This document shows, one piece after another, positions 22,406 through 31,431 of a stretch of 64,000 bases of DNA. Below the pieces are notes generated by a model that did not search any database, was not told the origin of the DNA, and saw nothing but the letters and a program-made list of their open reading frames with translations. A program made the translations under genes and the position numbers. The first letter of the stretch is position 1. Every line of letters starts with the position of its first letter. Source of the stretch: Streptomyces cellulosae (GTDB taxonomy: Bacteria > Actinomycetota > Actinomycetes > Streptomycetales > Streptomycetaceae); contig NZ_JOEV01000017.1 of NCBI RefSeq assembly GCF_000721105.1, positions 62,001 to 126,000 of the forward strand, in the 5' to 3' direction.

Positions 22406-23579
22406 ACTCCTTCTCCACCGGCGTCCGGAAGCGCGGTGTCACTCTCGTCGTCCCCAGCCACCCCCGCAGCCGCTCCGCCTCCACCGCGATCGCCGCCTCC
22501 GCCTCCCGGCCCACGCCCTCCGTGTCGAGGATCCGCCACACGACCTCGCCGTCCGGGCGCTGGGCCCAACCACCCACCACCCGGCCGTTCCACCACACCG
22601 TGGGCCCCACGTTGCCGCTGCGGTCGAACAGGGCGGGGCGCAACTTTGGTGCCAGGTACCAGTCCCGTTGCTGCCACCCCATGGCCGTCGGATCGAGGGC
22701 GGGCAGCAACGCGGCCCAGGGCGCGGTGGGTTCGGCCACCGGGTCCATGTCACCGGCGACGACATGGCCGACGCCCTCGTCGAGGGACACCGGTCGGGCC
22801 CCGATCGCGGACAGCGCCCGGCGGACCTCGGTCACGCGCCACCCCGTCCACCACTTCAGATCGGCCTCCGTGGCCGGGCCGCACGCGGCGAGCCAGCGTC
22901 CGAGGAGTGAGGCCTGCGCCTCGGCCGGATCCAGTTCGGGGTGGGCGGGGGCCACCGCCCAGCGGAACTGGCTGGAGGTCCAGGAGCCGAGGGGCCGGCC
23001 CCGGACGACCTTGCCCTCGACGCCCAGCACCTTCAGCAGCCGCGTCGAGACGGTGTGGACGCCCTCGTAGCCCTTCCCGGCCGCGTACACGAACCGCTCC
23101 CGCAGGCGCGGCTCGTCCTCGGCGAGTTCCGCCGCCGTCGCCTGCCCGCGCCGGGCCAGCGCGGCCAGCGCCGAGTCCTCGACCTCCTTGAGCCAGACCG
23201 CGTCCGGCGCCCCGGCCAACGCCATGTGCTGGAGCAGCGCCGCCCGTTCCCGGGCCGCGACCGTGAGGCCGGTGGAGGCGTGCACGACCGCGGTCAACTC
23301 CGTCGGGAACACGAAGACCGTGTGCCGCATGCCGTGCATCCGGACCAGCGTGCGCTCCTCGTACAACGCCCGGCTCGTCTCCGGCACCGTGCTCGCCGGG
23401 TCCGCGAGCCGCGCCGCCACGGCCAGGTACACCGTCGCGGGATCCGTGCCGTGCAGGGCGACCAGGGAGGCGGCGACCTCCTCCGGGCCCGCCGCCCGCG
23501 CCTGCCCGGCCAGCCGGTGCCGCAGCGCGAGCCGCGCCCGCCGCTCCGCCACGCCGATGTACCGCTCCACGTCACCCAT
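22395..23579 (-). CDS. Winged-helix DNA-binding domain protein (HTH_42 family)
   Basis: The 394-residue protein belongs to the AlkZ/YcaQ-like winged-helix family (PF06224). It begins MGDVERYIGVAERRARLALR, and conserved parts include LVALHGTDPATVYL, RMHGMRHTVFVFP and LLPALDPTAMGW. Family members such as AlkZ act on DNA crosslinks, but the catalytic QxQ of AlkZ is not obvious here, so a DNA glycosylase role is uncertain. The last codons and stop (ELGA-TAG) form one unit of the 15-bp minisatellite that continues downstream. Confidence 0.85.
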   Translation of the reverse strand: MGDVERYIGVAERRARLALRHRLAGQARAAGPEEVAASLVALHGTDPATVYLAVAARLADPASTVPETSRALYEERTLVRMHGMRHTVFVFPTELTAVVHASTGLTVAARERAALLQHMALAGAPDAVWLKEVEDSALAALARRGQATAAELAEDEPRLRERFVYAAGKGYEGVHTVSTRLLKVLGVEGKVVRGRPLGSWTSSQFRWAVAPAHPELDPAEAQASLLGRWLAACGPATEADLKWWTGWRVTEVRRALSAIGARPVSLDEGVGHVVAGDMDPVAEPTAPWAALLPALDPTAMGWQQRDWYLAPKLRPALFDRSGNVGPTVWWNGRVVGGWAQRPDGEVVWRILDTEGVGREAEAAIAVEAERLRGWLGTTRVTPRFRTPVEKELGA

Positions 23580-24263
23580 GCCGGCCTCCGCCTCGCCCGT
23601 CACGTCCCCCGTGCCGGAATACTGCCCGACCCCACTGACAATCGGGCGGCCCCGATCACCGAGGCGACGCCACCCGTTCGCCGGACCCGGCATGCGGACG
23701 CTCCGGTCCGGGCCTTCACCGACATCAGGAGGCGGGCGGCGGCACGCACTCCTCCATCGTGCCGCTCGCCGGCCTGACGCCGACGATCCCCTGTTCCCCC
23801 AGCTCGAGAAGGGGCACAAGTCCGCAACCGGTGGACGGCGGTCGCGCGACCTGGTCGGCCGCGCGGACGTGGCCGGCATGAGCCCGGCCGACCTCACGGC
23901 GTACGCCCACCTGTGCGGCACCGCACCGGCCCGCCCCCGCGCCGACCCAAACCCGCGCCCGCCCCGGCGACCGCAGCGCCGCCACCGTCCGGCCCGCCGC
24001 CGCAGGCCCGACTCCCGTGGCTCGCCGGGCGCCGAACCCACTCGCGCCGAAAAGGAGATGCACGCGGGGTGACCACGTCCCTACGCTGGACAGACGTTGC
24101 GGAGCCGCACCCCACCGCTTGCCGCAGGACAGGCGTCACCCCGCGGACTCGGGGCTACTCTGCTACGCACCGACGGCCCGGCGTCCACCCCCGGCGCCCC
24201 GTCGGGACAGTCGACCCACACCGACCCACACCGCTCGCTCACCCACGCCCACGGAGGCCCGTC
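23580..24263. other. 684-bp spacer with a possible gene relic
   Basis: No intact gene is convincing here. The open frames are Pro/Arg-rich shadows. The only meaningful similarity is a DUF2252-like fragment at 23776-23949. The end of the spacer contains the ribosome site of the next gene. Confidence 0.55.
23776..23949 (+). pseudogene. Relic of a DUF2252 protein gene
   Basis: In one frame the peptide runs DADDPLFPQLEKGHKSA, then RRSRDLVGRADVAGMSP and LTAYAHLCGTAPARPRA. Intact DUF2252 proteins have DPLFLQ-KEA and, over 100 residues later, RQLRDMKGSADVE followed by a YA-LCGW-LARAHARSGD block. Both anchors are present in order but much closer together, and no start or flanking domain remains. This fits an internally deleted, decayed copy. 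The comparison is from memory of the family. Confidence 0.45.
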
Positions 24264-24569
24264 ATGGGCACCATCGTCATATCCGGGACCGTCGTCCTGG
24301 TCGTCCTGGGATTCGGAAACCACGTCTGGTGGCTCGCCGCCGTCGCCGTGCTGTTCCTGTACGTGCAGTACGGACGAGGCGCCTCCTCGCGCTCCTCGTC
24401 GGGAGGGGCTCCGTCGGGAGGAGCACCCTCCGGGGCCGGGTCGGGGGCCGCGCCCAGCAGCTACCGCGCGTACCGCGACCGCCGTGACAAGCAGGCCAAG
24501 TGGGAGCGCCGCTACCGCCGCGAGCGCCCCTTCGAGTCGCGTCGGCAGGCACGCGAGAAGAGCCAGTGA
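24264..24569 (+). CDS. Small membrane protein
   Basis: The 101-residue product starts at ATG 24264 behind ACGGAGG. One or two hydrophobic segments span residues 3-37 (IVISGTVVLVVLGFG, WWLAAVAVLFLYV), followed by a Ser/Gly linker with GGAPSG repeats and a strongly basic tail (YRDRRDKQAKWERRYRRER). The tail is probably cytoplasmic and may bind acidic lipids or nucleic acid. The function is unknown. It converges on pspAB with a shared terminator. Confidence 0.8.
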   Translation: MGTIVISGTVVLVVLGFGNHVWWLAAVAVLFLYVQYGRGASSRSSSGGAPSGGAPSGAGSGAAPSSYRAYRDRRDKQAKWERRYRRERPFESRRQAREKSQ

Positions 24570-24585
24570 GACCGCGAGTGATCCT

Positions 24586-24614
24586 GGCGCCCCCGGTCAC
24601 AGGCCGGGGGCGCC
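24586..24614. terminator. Hairpin shared by small membrane gene and pspAB
   Basis: Eleven-bp arms GGCGCCCCCGG (24586-24596) and its complement (24604-24614) with a 7-nt loop. The pspAB stop codon lies in the loop, so one arm is inside the coding region. Confidence 0.7.
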
Positions 24615-25181
24615 CCACACCGGGAACCAGCGGCCCAGGTCCTGCTCGATGCGCAGGTCGCCCGACAGGGCTGCCTTGACCCGCAGTTCGAGCGCGTTGT
24701 CGCGCCGCTGTCCCTGCCCGGGCAGCGGCGCGAACGGAAAGAACGTGCCCCGTTTGTAGAGGTACACCAGCGCCAGCGAGCGGCCCTGGGGATCCTGGAA
24801 GCCGGCCAGTGAGCACAGCAGCTGCGGCCCGAAGCCGTTGACCTCCATCGAGGTGTTCACCGCGTGCAGGTCGTTGACCAGCAGCGGAAGCTGATCGGAG
24901 GCGCGCTCCGAGACCAGCCACGAGTAGCCGTACTCGTCCCGCCGCAGCTCCACCGGCGGTCCGTCGCGGTCGGCGTCCGCGTCCAGCAGTGCCTGCACCT
25001 CACGGTGCGTCTGCTCGAAGGCCGCGCCCTCCACGGTGGCGAAGCAGACCGCGCCGCGCCCCGTCGGGGTGAAGGAGGCCGCCGCCTCCAGCGTCACCGC
25101 GGCCGAGGGCAGCGCGAAGAGCTGGTCGAGATCGGGCGCGACCGGTTTCGTCCGGCCGAGCAGGATGTCCAGCAGCCCCAT
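24597..25181 (-). CDS. pspAB: PspA-associated protein PspAB
   Basis: The 194-residue soluble protein starts MGLLDILLGRTKPVAPDLDQ and includes GYSWLVSERASDQLPLLVND and GFQDPQGRSLALVYLYKRG. These are features of the PspAB family found beside phage-shock genes in actinobacteria. It begins 2 bases after the htpX stop, so the two are translationally coupled. Its partner proteins PspA and PspAA are encoded about 38 kb away at 62710-63847. The presumed role is membrane-stress response together with the HtpX protease. Confidence 0.85.
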   Translation of the reverse strand: MGLLDILLGRTKPVAPDLDQLFALPSAAVTLEAAASFTPTGRGAVCFATVEGAAFEQTHREVQALLDADADRDGPPVELRRDEYGYSWLVSERASDQLPLLVNDLHAVNTSMEVNGFGPQLLCSLAGFQDPQGRSLALVYLYKRGTFFPFAPLPGQGQRRDNALELRVKAALSGDLRIEQDLGRWFPVWGAPGL

Positions 25182-25183
25182 CC

Positions 25184-26104
25184 TCAGCCGGCCTTCCCCG
25201 GGGTGGCCGCCTCACCCAGCTCGCCGGAGATCCGGCCCAGCTGCTCCAGCCGCTGCTCCAGGCTCGGGTGGGTCGAGAACAGCCGCGCCACACCGGGCTC
25301 GGAGCCCAGCGCGGGAGTGAAGTAGAAGGCGTTGAAGGCCTGCGCCGTGCGCAGGTCCTTGGTCGGGATCCGGGCGATGTCACCGGTGACCTTGGTGAGC
25401 GCGGACGCCAGCGCCGAGGGACGTCCGGTGAGCAGCGCCGCCGCCCGGTCCGCCGCCAGCTCCCGGTACCGGGACAGCGCCTTGATCAGCAGGAAGCTGA
25501 TCGCGTACACGGCAGCCGACACCCCCATCACGGCGGCGAAGACCACCGCGGTGTTCTGGTCGCGGCGCCCGCCGCCGAAGAGCTGCGAGTAGAACGCGAA
25601 CCGTACGACCAGCCCGGCGACCACCCCGAGGAACGACGCGATGGTGATCACGGCGACGTCCTTGTGTGCCACGTGCGACAGCTCGTGCGCGAGGACGCCC
25701 TCCAGCTCCGCCGGCTCCAGCCGCCGCAGCAGGCCGGTCGTGACACACACGACCGCGTTGTCGGGATTCCGGCCGGTCGCGAACGCGTTCGGCATGTCCA
25801 TCGCCGACACCGCGACCACCGGCTTGGACATGTCCGCGAGCGCGCACAACCGGTCGACGACCGCGTGGAGTTCGGGATACTCCTCGCGCTCCACGACCCG
25901 CCCGCGCATCGCGAACAGCGCGATCCGGTCGGAGAACCAGAACTGGGCGACGAACATCGCCGCCATCAGCACGACGACCAGCACCCACGACTTCAGCAGC
26001 ACGATCAGCGCCACGACGAAGGCCACGTACAGCAGCCCCAGCAAAAACATGGTGACCGTCATCCGCACGGTCAGTCGCCGGTCGCCCTTGAAGCGGCTGT
26101 GCAT
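25184..26104 (-). CDS. htpX: Membrane zinc metalloprotease HtpX
   Basis: This 306-residue M48 peptidase has two N-terminal transmembrane helices (about 14-55), the zinc motif H140-E-L-S-H144, a further hydrophobic segment near 150-175 and the family motif ELAADRAAALLTGRP, which supplies the third ligand. It degrades misfolded membrane proteins at the cytoplasmic face. It forms an operon with pspAB (2-bp gap). The window encodes a second stress protease, the MarP-like enzyme at 38749, which acts outside the membrane. Confidence 0.95.
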   Translation of the reverse strand: MHSRFKGDRRLTVRMTVTMFLLGLLYVAFVVALIVLLKSWVLVVVLMAAMFVAQFWFSDRIALFAMRGRVVEREEYPELHAVVDRLCALADMSKPVVAVSAMDMPNAFATGRNPDNAVVCVTTGLLRRLEPAELEGVLAHELSHVAHKDVAVITIASFLGVVAGLVVRFAFYSQLFGGGRRDQNTAVVFAAVMGVSAAVYAISFLLIKALSRYRELAADRAAALLTGRPSALASALTKVTGDIARIPTKDLRTAQAFNAFYFTPALGSEPGVARLFSTHPSLEQRLEQLGRISGELGEAATPGKAG

Positions 26105-26219
26105 CTCGCATCACCCCGCAGTCAGGCACTCGTCCCACTGCCCAGTGTGCACCCGGCCCCTCCATGAACGGGTTCCGATCAGCCCTAGGACCAGCAAAGG
26201 CTCAGAGGGCAGCCGGGCC

Positions 26220-27677
26220 TCAGCCCCGTACCCCTGCCTCCCACTTGCGCCGCCGCAACACGTAGTCGCTGAACAGATGCCGTCCCCGGTCGAGGAGTTC
26301 GCCCACCTCGCTCACCTCCGACGCCCCGGCCGGCACGTCCGCCGTCGGGTGCCAGCTCTGCACGGACTGCCCCGCCCGCTGCCGCAGCCCGGCGTCCGGA
26401 TCGGCGAGCAGCGCGACCGCGGCCCGCAGCCGCACCAGCCCGCCCCGCGCGTCCAGCAGCCGGAACGCGGCCACCCGCACATGCCGGGGCCGGCCGTCCG
26501 CCAGCCGCTCCATCAGCGCGTCGGCGTCCAGGGACCGGGCGGAGGCCAGCAGGGCCACGGTCGTCTCCCGCACGACCCCGGGCGCGGGGTCGTCGAGGAG
26601 CGCCGACAGCCGGCGTACGTCCGTCACGTCCAGGGCCCGCAGCCCGGCGACCGCCCGCGCCCGCACCCTCGGCGAGGGATGGGCGACCAGCGGCCACAGC
26701 AACGCGGCGTCCGCCCGCTCCCCGCACTCGGCGAGCCCGGCGACCGCGCCCGGCGGCAGCGCGGGATCGCCCGGGTCGGCACACCGGCGCCGGTACCAGG
26801 ACAGCGGATCGGCCCCGGCCTGCCGTACGACATACCGCGCGCAGGCCCGCACCACCCCCGCCCGGTCCGCCAGGAACTCCTCCCCCTGTTCCGCCCGCCC
26901 GGCCCTCCGCAGCGCGGTCACCGCGGCCGCCCGCACCCGCGGACCGCGCGCGGCGAGCAGCGGTTGGAGCACGTCGTCGTGGCCGCCGCCCTCCGCCACG
27001 ACGGCCAGGGCGGCCTCGGCGCACACGTCCTGGACGACCGGGTCGGCGTGGCGGGCGGCGGTGCGGGCGAGCTCGGCGGGGGAGAGGAGCCCCTCGTCGA
27101 CGGCGAGACGGTACGCGAACCTGCGTACGGCACGGTCGGCGTCGGTGAAGAGCGGCACGAGGCGGTCGCGGGGCGCCGGGCGCAGCGCCTCTTCGAGCAG
27201 GTCGACGGCGAAGACGCCCCGGCCGCGGCGGGCGCCGAGCAGGATCAGCGGCGCGAGCCGGACGGCGCTGTCCACGTCGAGCACCGCGCGCAGCACCTCC
27301 CGGGCCAGGTCGCGCACCGGGGACACCCAGTCGGCGGTGCGCACCACCACCAGCGGCCACAGGGCGGGGTGGCCTGCGGCCAGGGCGAGGGCCGCCTCAC
27401 GGATCCGTCCCTCGCGGTGGCACAGGGCGAGCGCGAGCTGGGATTCGGAGAGCCGGCGGGGACGCCGCGGGGAACCGGGCCAGGAGCCCGGCCCGGCGGC
27501 CTCGGTCCCCTCGATCGTGGCGCGCGTCGGCAGCAGCTTGACCGCCACCCAGGAGCGCACGCCCTGGTCCAGCGCGATCCAGGCCCGGGGATCCTCGACG
27601 TCGAGCACATCCGGCACCGCCGCCCCCGCGGCCAGCCGCCGTCCCGCCTCTCCGCCGCCCCGGATGTCCGTGCCCAT
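26220..27677 (-). CDS. HEAT-repeat protein
   Basis: The 485-residue alpha-helical repeat protein has repeats of about 30-40 residues, for example HPSPRVRARAVAGLRALDV and DDPAPGVVRETTVALLAS. ATG at 27677 is chosen for the purine-rich GGGAACAGGGGGA upstream; an ORF start at 27728 adds only 17 unlikely residues. No enzymatic motif is seen. HEAT solenoids typically scaffold other proteins. Partners are unknown. Confidence 0.82.
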   Translation of the reverse strand: MGTDIRGGGEAGRRLAAGAAVPDVLDVEDPRAWIALDQGVRSWVAVKLLPTRATIEGTEAAGPGSWPGSPRRPRRLSESQLALALCHREGRIREAALALAAGHPALWPLVVVRTADWVSPVRDLAREVLRAVLDVDSAVRLAPLILLGARRGRGVFAVDLLEEALRPAPRDRLVPLFTDADRAVRRFAYRLAVDEGLLSPAELARTAARHADPVVQDVCAEAALAVVAEGGGHDDVLQPLLAARGPRVRAAAVTALRRAGRAEQGEEFLADRAGVVRACARYVVRQAGADPLSWYRRRCADPGDPALPPGAVAGLAECGERADAALLWPLVAHPSPRVRARAVAGLRALDVTDVRRLSALLDDPAPGVVRETTVALLASARSLDADALMERLADGRPRHVRVAAFRLLDARGGLVRLRAAVALLADPDAGLRQRAGQSVQSWHPTADVPAGASEVSEVGELLDRGRHLFSDYVLRRRKWEAGVRG

Positions 27678-27791
27678 GCCCGTCCCCCTGTTCCCTCCCG
27701 CTGTGTCCGGCGATGGCAGGCCGCACACGGGCGCCGGTCGCGCGATATCCGGGGCCGGCGCGCTCCTGGTCCTGCCGGCCCGGCTGCCCGG

Positions 27792-28049
27792 TTAGTACGG
27801 CGCCCGGAAGTTCGCGTACCCCAGCAGCAGGATGATCGCGGCCACAGACCCGAGAACGACGACCGTGGACACCCACGACGACCGGCGCGGCCCCGCCGGA
27901 TCGGGATCGGCGCGGAACGGCTGCGGCTCAGGCGGGTTCTCCTTCCACCGCGCGGCCAGCATCCGGGCCCGCGCGGAGGGCTCCTTGTGCTCGGCCCCGT
28001 CCGCCCACTTGAGGTCGAATTCCCGCTCCGCGTCGTCCTGTTCGGGCAT
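27792..28049 (-). CDS. Small C-terminally anchored membrane protein
   Basis: The 85-residue product starts MPEQDDAEREFDLKW, an acidic soluble part, and ends with one transmembrane helix (VSTVVVLGSVAAIILLLGYA) and a short tail. It resembles tail-anchored actinobacterial proteins of unknown role. ATG 28049 follows a GGGG-type site. It is the next gene downstream of glnA on the minus strand, separated by a hairpin. Confidence 0.78.
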   Translation of the reverse strand: MPEQDDAEREFDLKWADGAEHKEPSARARMLAARWKENPPEPQPFRADPDPAGPRRSSWVSTVVVLGSVAAIILLLGYANFRAPY

Positions 28050-28105
28050 CCCCGTAACCCCCGTCGTCTTCGTCTCGAACAGCAGTGCCAGAAACCATAC
28101 GACGA

Positions 28106-28138
28106 CGCCCCCGCCCTGAGAAACCAGGAGCGGGGGCG
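28106..28138 (-). terminator. glnA terminator hairpin
   Basis: Nine-bp arms CGCCCCCGC at 28106-28114 and the complement at 28130-28138 with a 15-nt loop lie about 35 bases after the glnA stop. Confidence 0.6.
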
Positions 28139-28170
28139 CCGAACGGCTCACGCGGGGAGGCGCGGTCCGA

Positions 28171-29580
28171 TCACACGTCGAAGTAGAGCTCGAACTCGTG
28201 CGGGTGCGGACGCAGCTGCAGCGGGGCGATCTCGTTGGTGCGCTTGTAGTCGATCCACGTCTCGATCAGGTCGGACGTGAAGACGTCGCCCGCGAGCAGG
28301 AACTCGTGGTCGGACTCGAGACGGTCCAGGACCGCCGGGAGCGAGGTCGGGACCTGCGGGACGCCCGCGTGCTCCTCGGGAGCCAGCTCGTACAGGTCCT
28401 TGTCGATCGGCTCGGCCGGCTCGATCTTGTTCTTGATGCCGTCCAGGCCCGCCAGCAGCAGCGCGGAGAACGCCAGGTACGGGTTGCCGGAGGAGTCGGG
28501 CGCGCGGAACTCGACGCGCTTGGCCTTCGGGTTGGAACCGGTGATCGGGATACGCATGGCCGCGGAGCGGTTGCGCTGCGAGTACACCAGGTTGACCGGC
28601 GCCTCGAAGCCCGGGACCAGACGGTGGTACGAGTTCACCGTCGGGTTGGTGAAGGCCAGCAGCGACGGGGCGTGCTTGAGGATGCCGCCGATGTAGTAGC
28701 GGGCCGTGTCCGACAGGCCCGCGTAGCCGGCCTCGTCGTAGAACAGCGGGGAGCCGCCGGTCCACAGCGACTGGTGGACGTGCATGCCGGAGCCGTTGTC
28801 ACCGAAGATCGGCTTCGGCATGAAGGTCGCGGTCTTGCCGTTGCGCCAGGCCACGTTCTTCACGATGTACTTGAAGAGCTGGAGGTCGTCGGCCGCGGCG
28901 AGCAGCGTGTTGAACTTGTAGTTGATCTCGGCCTGGCCGGCGGTGCCCACCTCGTGGTGCTGGCGCTCGACCTGAAGGCCGGCCTTGCCCAGCTCCAGGG
29001 AGATCTCGGCACGCAGGTCGGCGAAGTGGTCGACCGGCGGAACCGGGAAGTAGCCGCCCTTGTAACGGACCTTGTAACCACGGTTGTCCTCGAGGGCGCC
29101 GGTGTTCCAGGCGCCCGCCTCGGAGTCGATGTGGTAGAAGGACTCGTTCGACGTGGTGGCGAAACGCACGCTGTCGAAGACGTAGAACTCGGCCTCGGGA
29201 CCGAAGTACGCGGTGTCCGCGATCCCGGTGGAGGCGAGGTAGGCCTCGGCCTTCTTCGCCACGTTGCGCGGGTCACGGCTGTACTGCTCGCCGGTGATCG
29301 GGTCGTGGATGAAGAAGTTGATGTTCAGCGTCTTGTCGCGGCGGAAGGGGTCGACCCGGGAGGTCGACAGGTCCGCGCGCAGCGCCATGTCGGACTCGTG
29401 GATGGCCTGGAAACCACGGATCGAGGATCCGTCGAAGGCCAGCTCCTCGTCCGGGTCGAACGACTCGACGGGCACCGTGAAGTGCTGCATGACGCCCGGC
29501 AGGTCGCAGAAGCGGACGTCGATGAACTTGACGTCCTCGTCCGCGATGAACTTCTTGGCCTCGTCGGCGTTCTGGAACAT
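28171..29580 (-). CDS. glnA: Glutamine synthetase type I
   Basis: The 469-residue GSI-beta enzyme starts at ATG 29580 behind AGGAGG. Signature parts are [17 protein letters not shown], the ATP loop [16 protein letters not shown] and [13 protein letters not shown]. The adenylylation tyrosine is exactly at position 397 in [10 protein letters not shown], so activity can be switched by GlnE. It assimilates ammonium into glutamine and is the main housekeeping enzyme beside glnII. A strong GlnR operator lies 100 bp upstream. It diverges from an RDD-family membrane protein gene. Confidence 0.98.
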   Translation of the reverse strand: MFQNADEAKKFIADEDVKFIDVRFCDLPGVMQHFTVPVESFDPDEELAFDGSSIRGFQAIHESDMALRADLSTSRVDPFRRDKTLNINFFIHDPITGEQYSRDPRNVAKKAEAYLASTGIADTAYFGPEAEFYVFDSVRFATTSNESFYHIDSEAGAWNTGALEDNRGYKVRYKGGYFPVPPVDHFADLRAEISLELGKAGLQVERQHHEVGTAGQAEINYKFNTLLAAADDLQLFKYIVKNVAWRNGKTATFMPKPIFGDNGSGMHVHQSLWTGGSPLFYDEAGYAGLSDTARYYIGGILKHAPSLLAFTNPTVNSYHRLVPGFEAPVNLVYSQRNRSAAMRIPITGSNPKAKRVEFRAPDSSGNPYLAFSALLLAGLDGIKNKIEPAEPIDKDLYELAPEEHAGVPQVPTSLPAVLDRLESDHEFLLAGDVFTSDLIETWIDYKRTNEIAPLQLRPHPHEFELYFDV

Positions 29581-29679
29581 CCAGCTCCTCCTACTCCCGG
29601 CCGTTCCCGTGCCGGGGTGGTAGTTCGTTCGTGCGGCCAGTGCGGTGGCACACGCTGACCTCGACCCTAGGGACGGGTG

Positions 29680-29717
29680 ATTTCTCAGGCGTGACCCATT
29701 TGTTTCGCACAAGTTAA
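29680..29717 (-). promoter_or_regulatory. GlnR operator of glnA
   Basis: On the minus strand the pentamers TTAAC, GAAAC, GTCAC and GAAAT are each separated by 6 nt, an almost ideal a1-b1-a2-b2 GlnR box. It is in the 200-bp divergent spacer and could also affect the RDD gene. glnA is an established GlnR target. Confidence 0.88.
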
Positions 29718-29780
29718 CCGGACACGGCCCCGTCCACCCCACCTGTCCGTATCGCGAAACGGGCGCAGTACGGTGTAGGC

Positions 29781-30251
29781 GTGGACAAGAGGGAAGCAAT
29801 CGGTTCGTGGCTCTCGGGGCCCCGCGCGGCCGCCGAGGAGGCCGGTGTCGACTTCGGATACCGGGGCGAACAGCTCGGTCTGCCGGAGGAGGGGCAGGGG
29901 TCGATCGCCCGCCCGGGAAGGCGCCTCGGGGCACTGGTCGTGGACTGGGCGATGAGCGCCCTGATTGCATCCCAGCTGATCACTCAGAGCTATGGCGACC
30001 CGGCGACCTCCAACTGGGCCCTGCTGATCTTCTTCGTGATGAGCGCCCTCACGGTCGGCACCGTCGGCTTCACCCCGGGCAAGCGCCTCTTCGGCCTGCG
30101 CGTGGTCGCCCTGGACACCGGCCGCGTCCACCCCTGGCGCGCCCTGCTCCGCACCGTCCTGCTCTGCCTGGCCGTCCCGGCCCTGATCTGGGACCGCGAC
30201 GGCCGGGGCCTGCACGACCGAGTGGCCCGCACGGTGGAAGTGCGCATCTAG
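29781..30251 (+). CDS. RDD-family membrane protein
   Basis: The 156-residue protein starts at GTG 29781 with no clear ribosome site; a TACGGT sequence a few bases upstream may mean a leaderless transcript. The RDD domain shows [14 protein letters not shown] and two to three transmembrane helices (about 50-68, 78-97, 122-138), with the family's [12 protein letters not shown] motif between them. The function is unknown, and some RDD proteins are ion antiporters. It is divergent from glnA. Confidence 0.9.
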   Translation: MDKREAIGSWLSGPRAAAEEAGVDFGYRGEQLGLPEEGQGSIARPGRRLGALVVDWAMSALIASQLITQSYGDPATSNWALLIFFVMSALTVGTVGFTPGKRLFGLRVVALDTGRVHPWRALLRTVLLCLAVPALIWDRDGRGLHDRVARTVEVRI

Positions 30252-30296
30252 CGGTCGTACGACGCTGTTGTGTGTAGCCGTTGTACGACGCCGCTG
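30249..30296. repeat. 22-bp direct repeat beginning at the RDD-gene stop codon
   Basis: Two 22-bp copies start at TAG 30249 (the stop itself) and TAG 30275, with 18 of 22 positions alike. Further TACGACG words follow up to the terminator. Confidence 0.75.
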
Positions 30297-30317
30297 TTAC
30301 GACGCCTCCGTACGACG

Positions 30318-30351
30318 AAGGGGGCGCCCGGAGTGATCCGGGCGCCCCCTT
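30318..30351. terminator. Terminator between RDD gene and DUF4191 gene
   Basis: Perfect 15-bp arms at 30318-30332 and 30337-30351 with loop GTGA, followed by TTT on the + strand. It serves two convergent genes. Confidence 0.9.
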
Positions 30352-30388
30352 TTCTGACGTGGGAGGTTGGTGCTGACGCGGAGGGGGA

Positions 30389-31090
30389 TCAGCGCGCCTT
30401 CGGTCCGCCCTTCGGAAGCTTCATGCCCTTCGGCATCGGCCCCTTCGGCAGCGGCATGTTGCTCATCAGGTCGCCGAGGGCCCGCAGTCGGTCGTTGGTC
30501 GCGGTGACCTGCGGACCGGTGAGCACGCGGGGGAGCTTCAGCATCGTGGTGCGCAGCTTCTTGAGCTCGACCTGGCCCTCGCCCGTGCCCACGATCAGAT
30601 CGTGCACCGGCACATCGGCCACGATGCGGTTCATCTTCTTCTTCTCGGCGGCCAGCAGGCTCTTCACCCGGTTCGGGTTGCCCTCGGCGACCAGGACGAT
30701 GCCGGCCTTGCCGACCGCCCGGTGCACGACGTCCTGGCTGCGGTTCATCGCCACCGCGGGGGTGGTCGTCCAGCCCCGGCCGACGTTGTCCAGTACGGCC
30801 GCGGCCGCGCCCGGTTGTCCCTCCATCTGCCCGAAGGCGGCCCGCTCGGCCCGGCGTCCGAAGACGATCGCCGCCGCCATGAGGGCGAGGAAAGCGCCCA
30901 GGATGCCGAGATAAACAGGGTGACCGATCAAGAAACCGATCGCGAGGAAGACACCGAAGGTGACGATTCCGACAGCCGCGAGTACAAGACCGATCTTCTT
31001 GTCGGCCTTGCGGGTCATCTTGTAGGTCAGAGCGATCTGCTTGAGTCGCCCGGGATTCGCAGCGTCCGCTGCCGTGTCCTTCCTCGCCAT
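30389..31090 (-). CDS. DUF4191 membrane protein
   Basis: The 233-residue protein has two adjacent transmembrane helices (about 34-54 and 58-78) after a basic N-terminus (YKMTRKADKKIG), then a soluble domain containing DNVGRGWTTTPAVAMN and GNPNRVKSLLAAEKKK, and a Pro/Lys/Gly tail. This is the actinobacterial DUF4191 family, usually found near lipA as here. The function is unknown, and the linkage suggests a connection to lipoate or envelope metabolism. Confidence 0.9.
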   Translation of the reverse strand: MARKDTAADAANPGRLKQIALTYKMTRKADKKIGLVLAAVGIVTFGVFLAIGFLIGHPVYLGILGAFLALMAAAIVFGRRAERAAFGQMEGQPGAAAAVLDNVGRGWTTTPAVAMNRSQDVVHRAVGKAGIVLVAEGNPNRVKSLLAAEKKKMNRIVADVPVHDLIVGTGEGQVELKKLRTTMLKLPRVLTGPQVTATNDRLRALGDLMSNMPLPKGPMPKGMKLPKGGPKAR

Positions 31091-31159
31091 GCCGTGAAGT
31101 CTACGTGGCCCCGGGAGCGCGGACGACGGCAGTGTCCGTGCGGAAGGACGGGAGGGGTG

Positions 31160-31360
31160 TCAGGGGCGGACGATGTAGGTCTGGTCCAGGACGCGCTGCG
31201 CCTCGACCCGGTCCTTGGCGCGGCGGCGGTCCTCCAGGACGGATGTCCAGGCGTTGCGGCGAGCGGTGCGCTGCCCGCTGCTCAGGAGCAGGGATTCGAC
31301 GGCACGGAGTGCGTTGGTGAACGAAGGAATCGCTGTGGCGCGAACGGGCGCGGCCTGCAT
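31160..31360 (-). CDS. Small conserved protein, possible GlnR-regulated gene
   Basis: The 66-residue product from ATG 31360 (AAGGGGGAA upstream) is basic and helical, beginning MQAAPVRATAIPSFTNALRA, with no signal or membrane segment. I recall that the S. coelicolor homologue (SCO2195) was listed among GlnR-controlled genes. A GlnR-like half-box at 31432-31447 fits this. Its size and charge would suit a regulator of an enzyme, but the function is unknown. Confidence 0.75.
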   Translation of the reverse strand: MQAAPVRATAIPSFTNALRAVESLLLSSGQRTARRNAWTSVLEDRRRAKDRVEAQRVLDQTYIVRP

Positions 31361-31431
31361 GATGGAGGTTCCCCCTTGATACCGCTTCGGGTATGGGTGC
31401 ACGTGGTGTAAGTCCAGCGTCACTGATTGGT

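Noticed and set aside
22207..23070. Plus-strand frame encoding tandem NSYAP repeats
   Set aside because: The repeats are the minisatellite read on the other strand, and the rest is antisense to the winged-helix protein. There is no convincing ribosome site.
25641..28280. 879-codon plus-strand frame across htpX and the HEAT-repeat gene
   Set aside because: Spans two real genes and their spacer in antisense, with low-complexity Arg/Pro/Gly content.
29581..29970. Longer glnA start near 29970
   Set aside because: It would add 130 non-homologous residues across the GlnR operator and the divergent promoter. ATG 29580 has AGGAGG and the GSI N-terminus.
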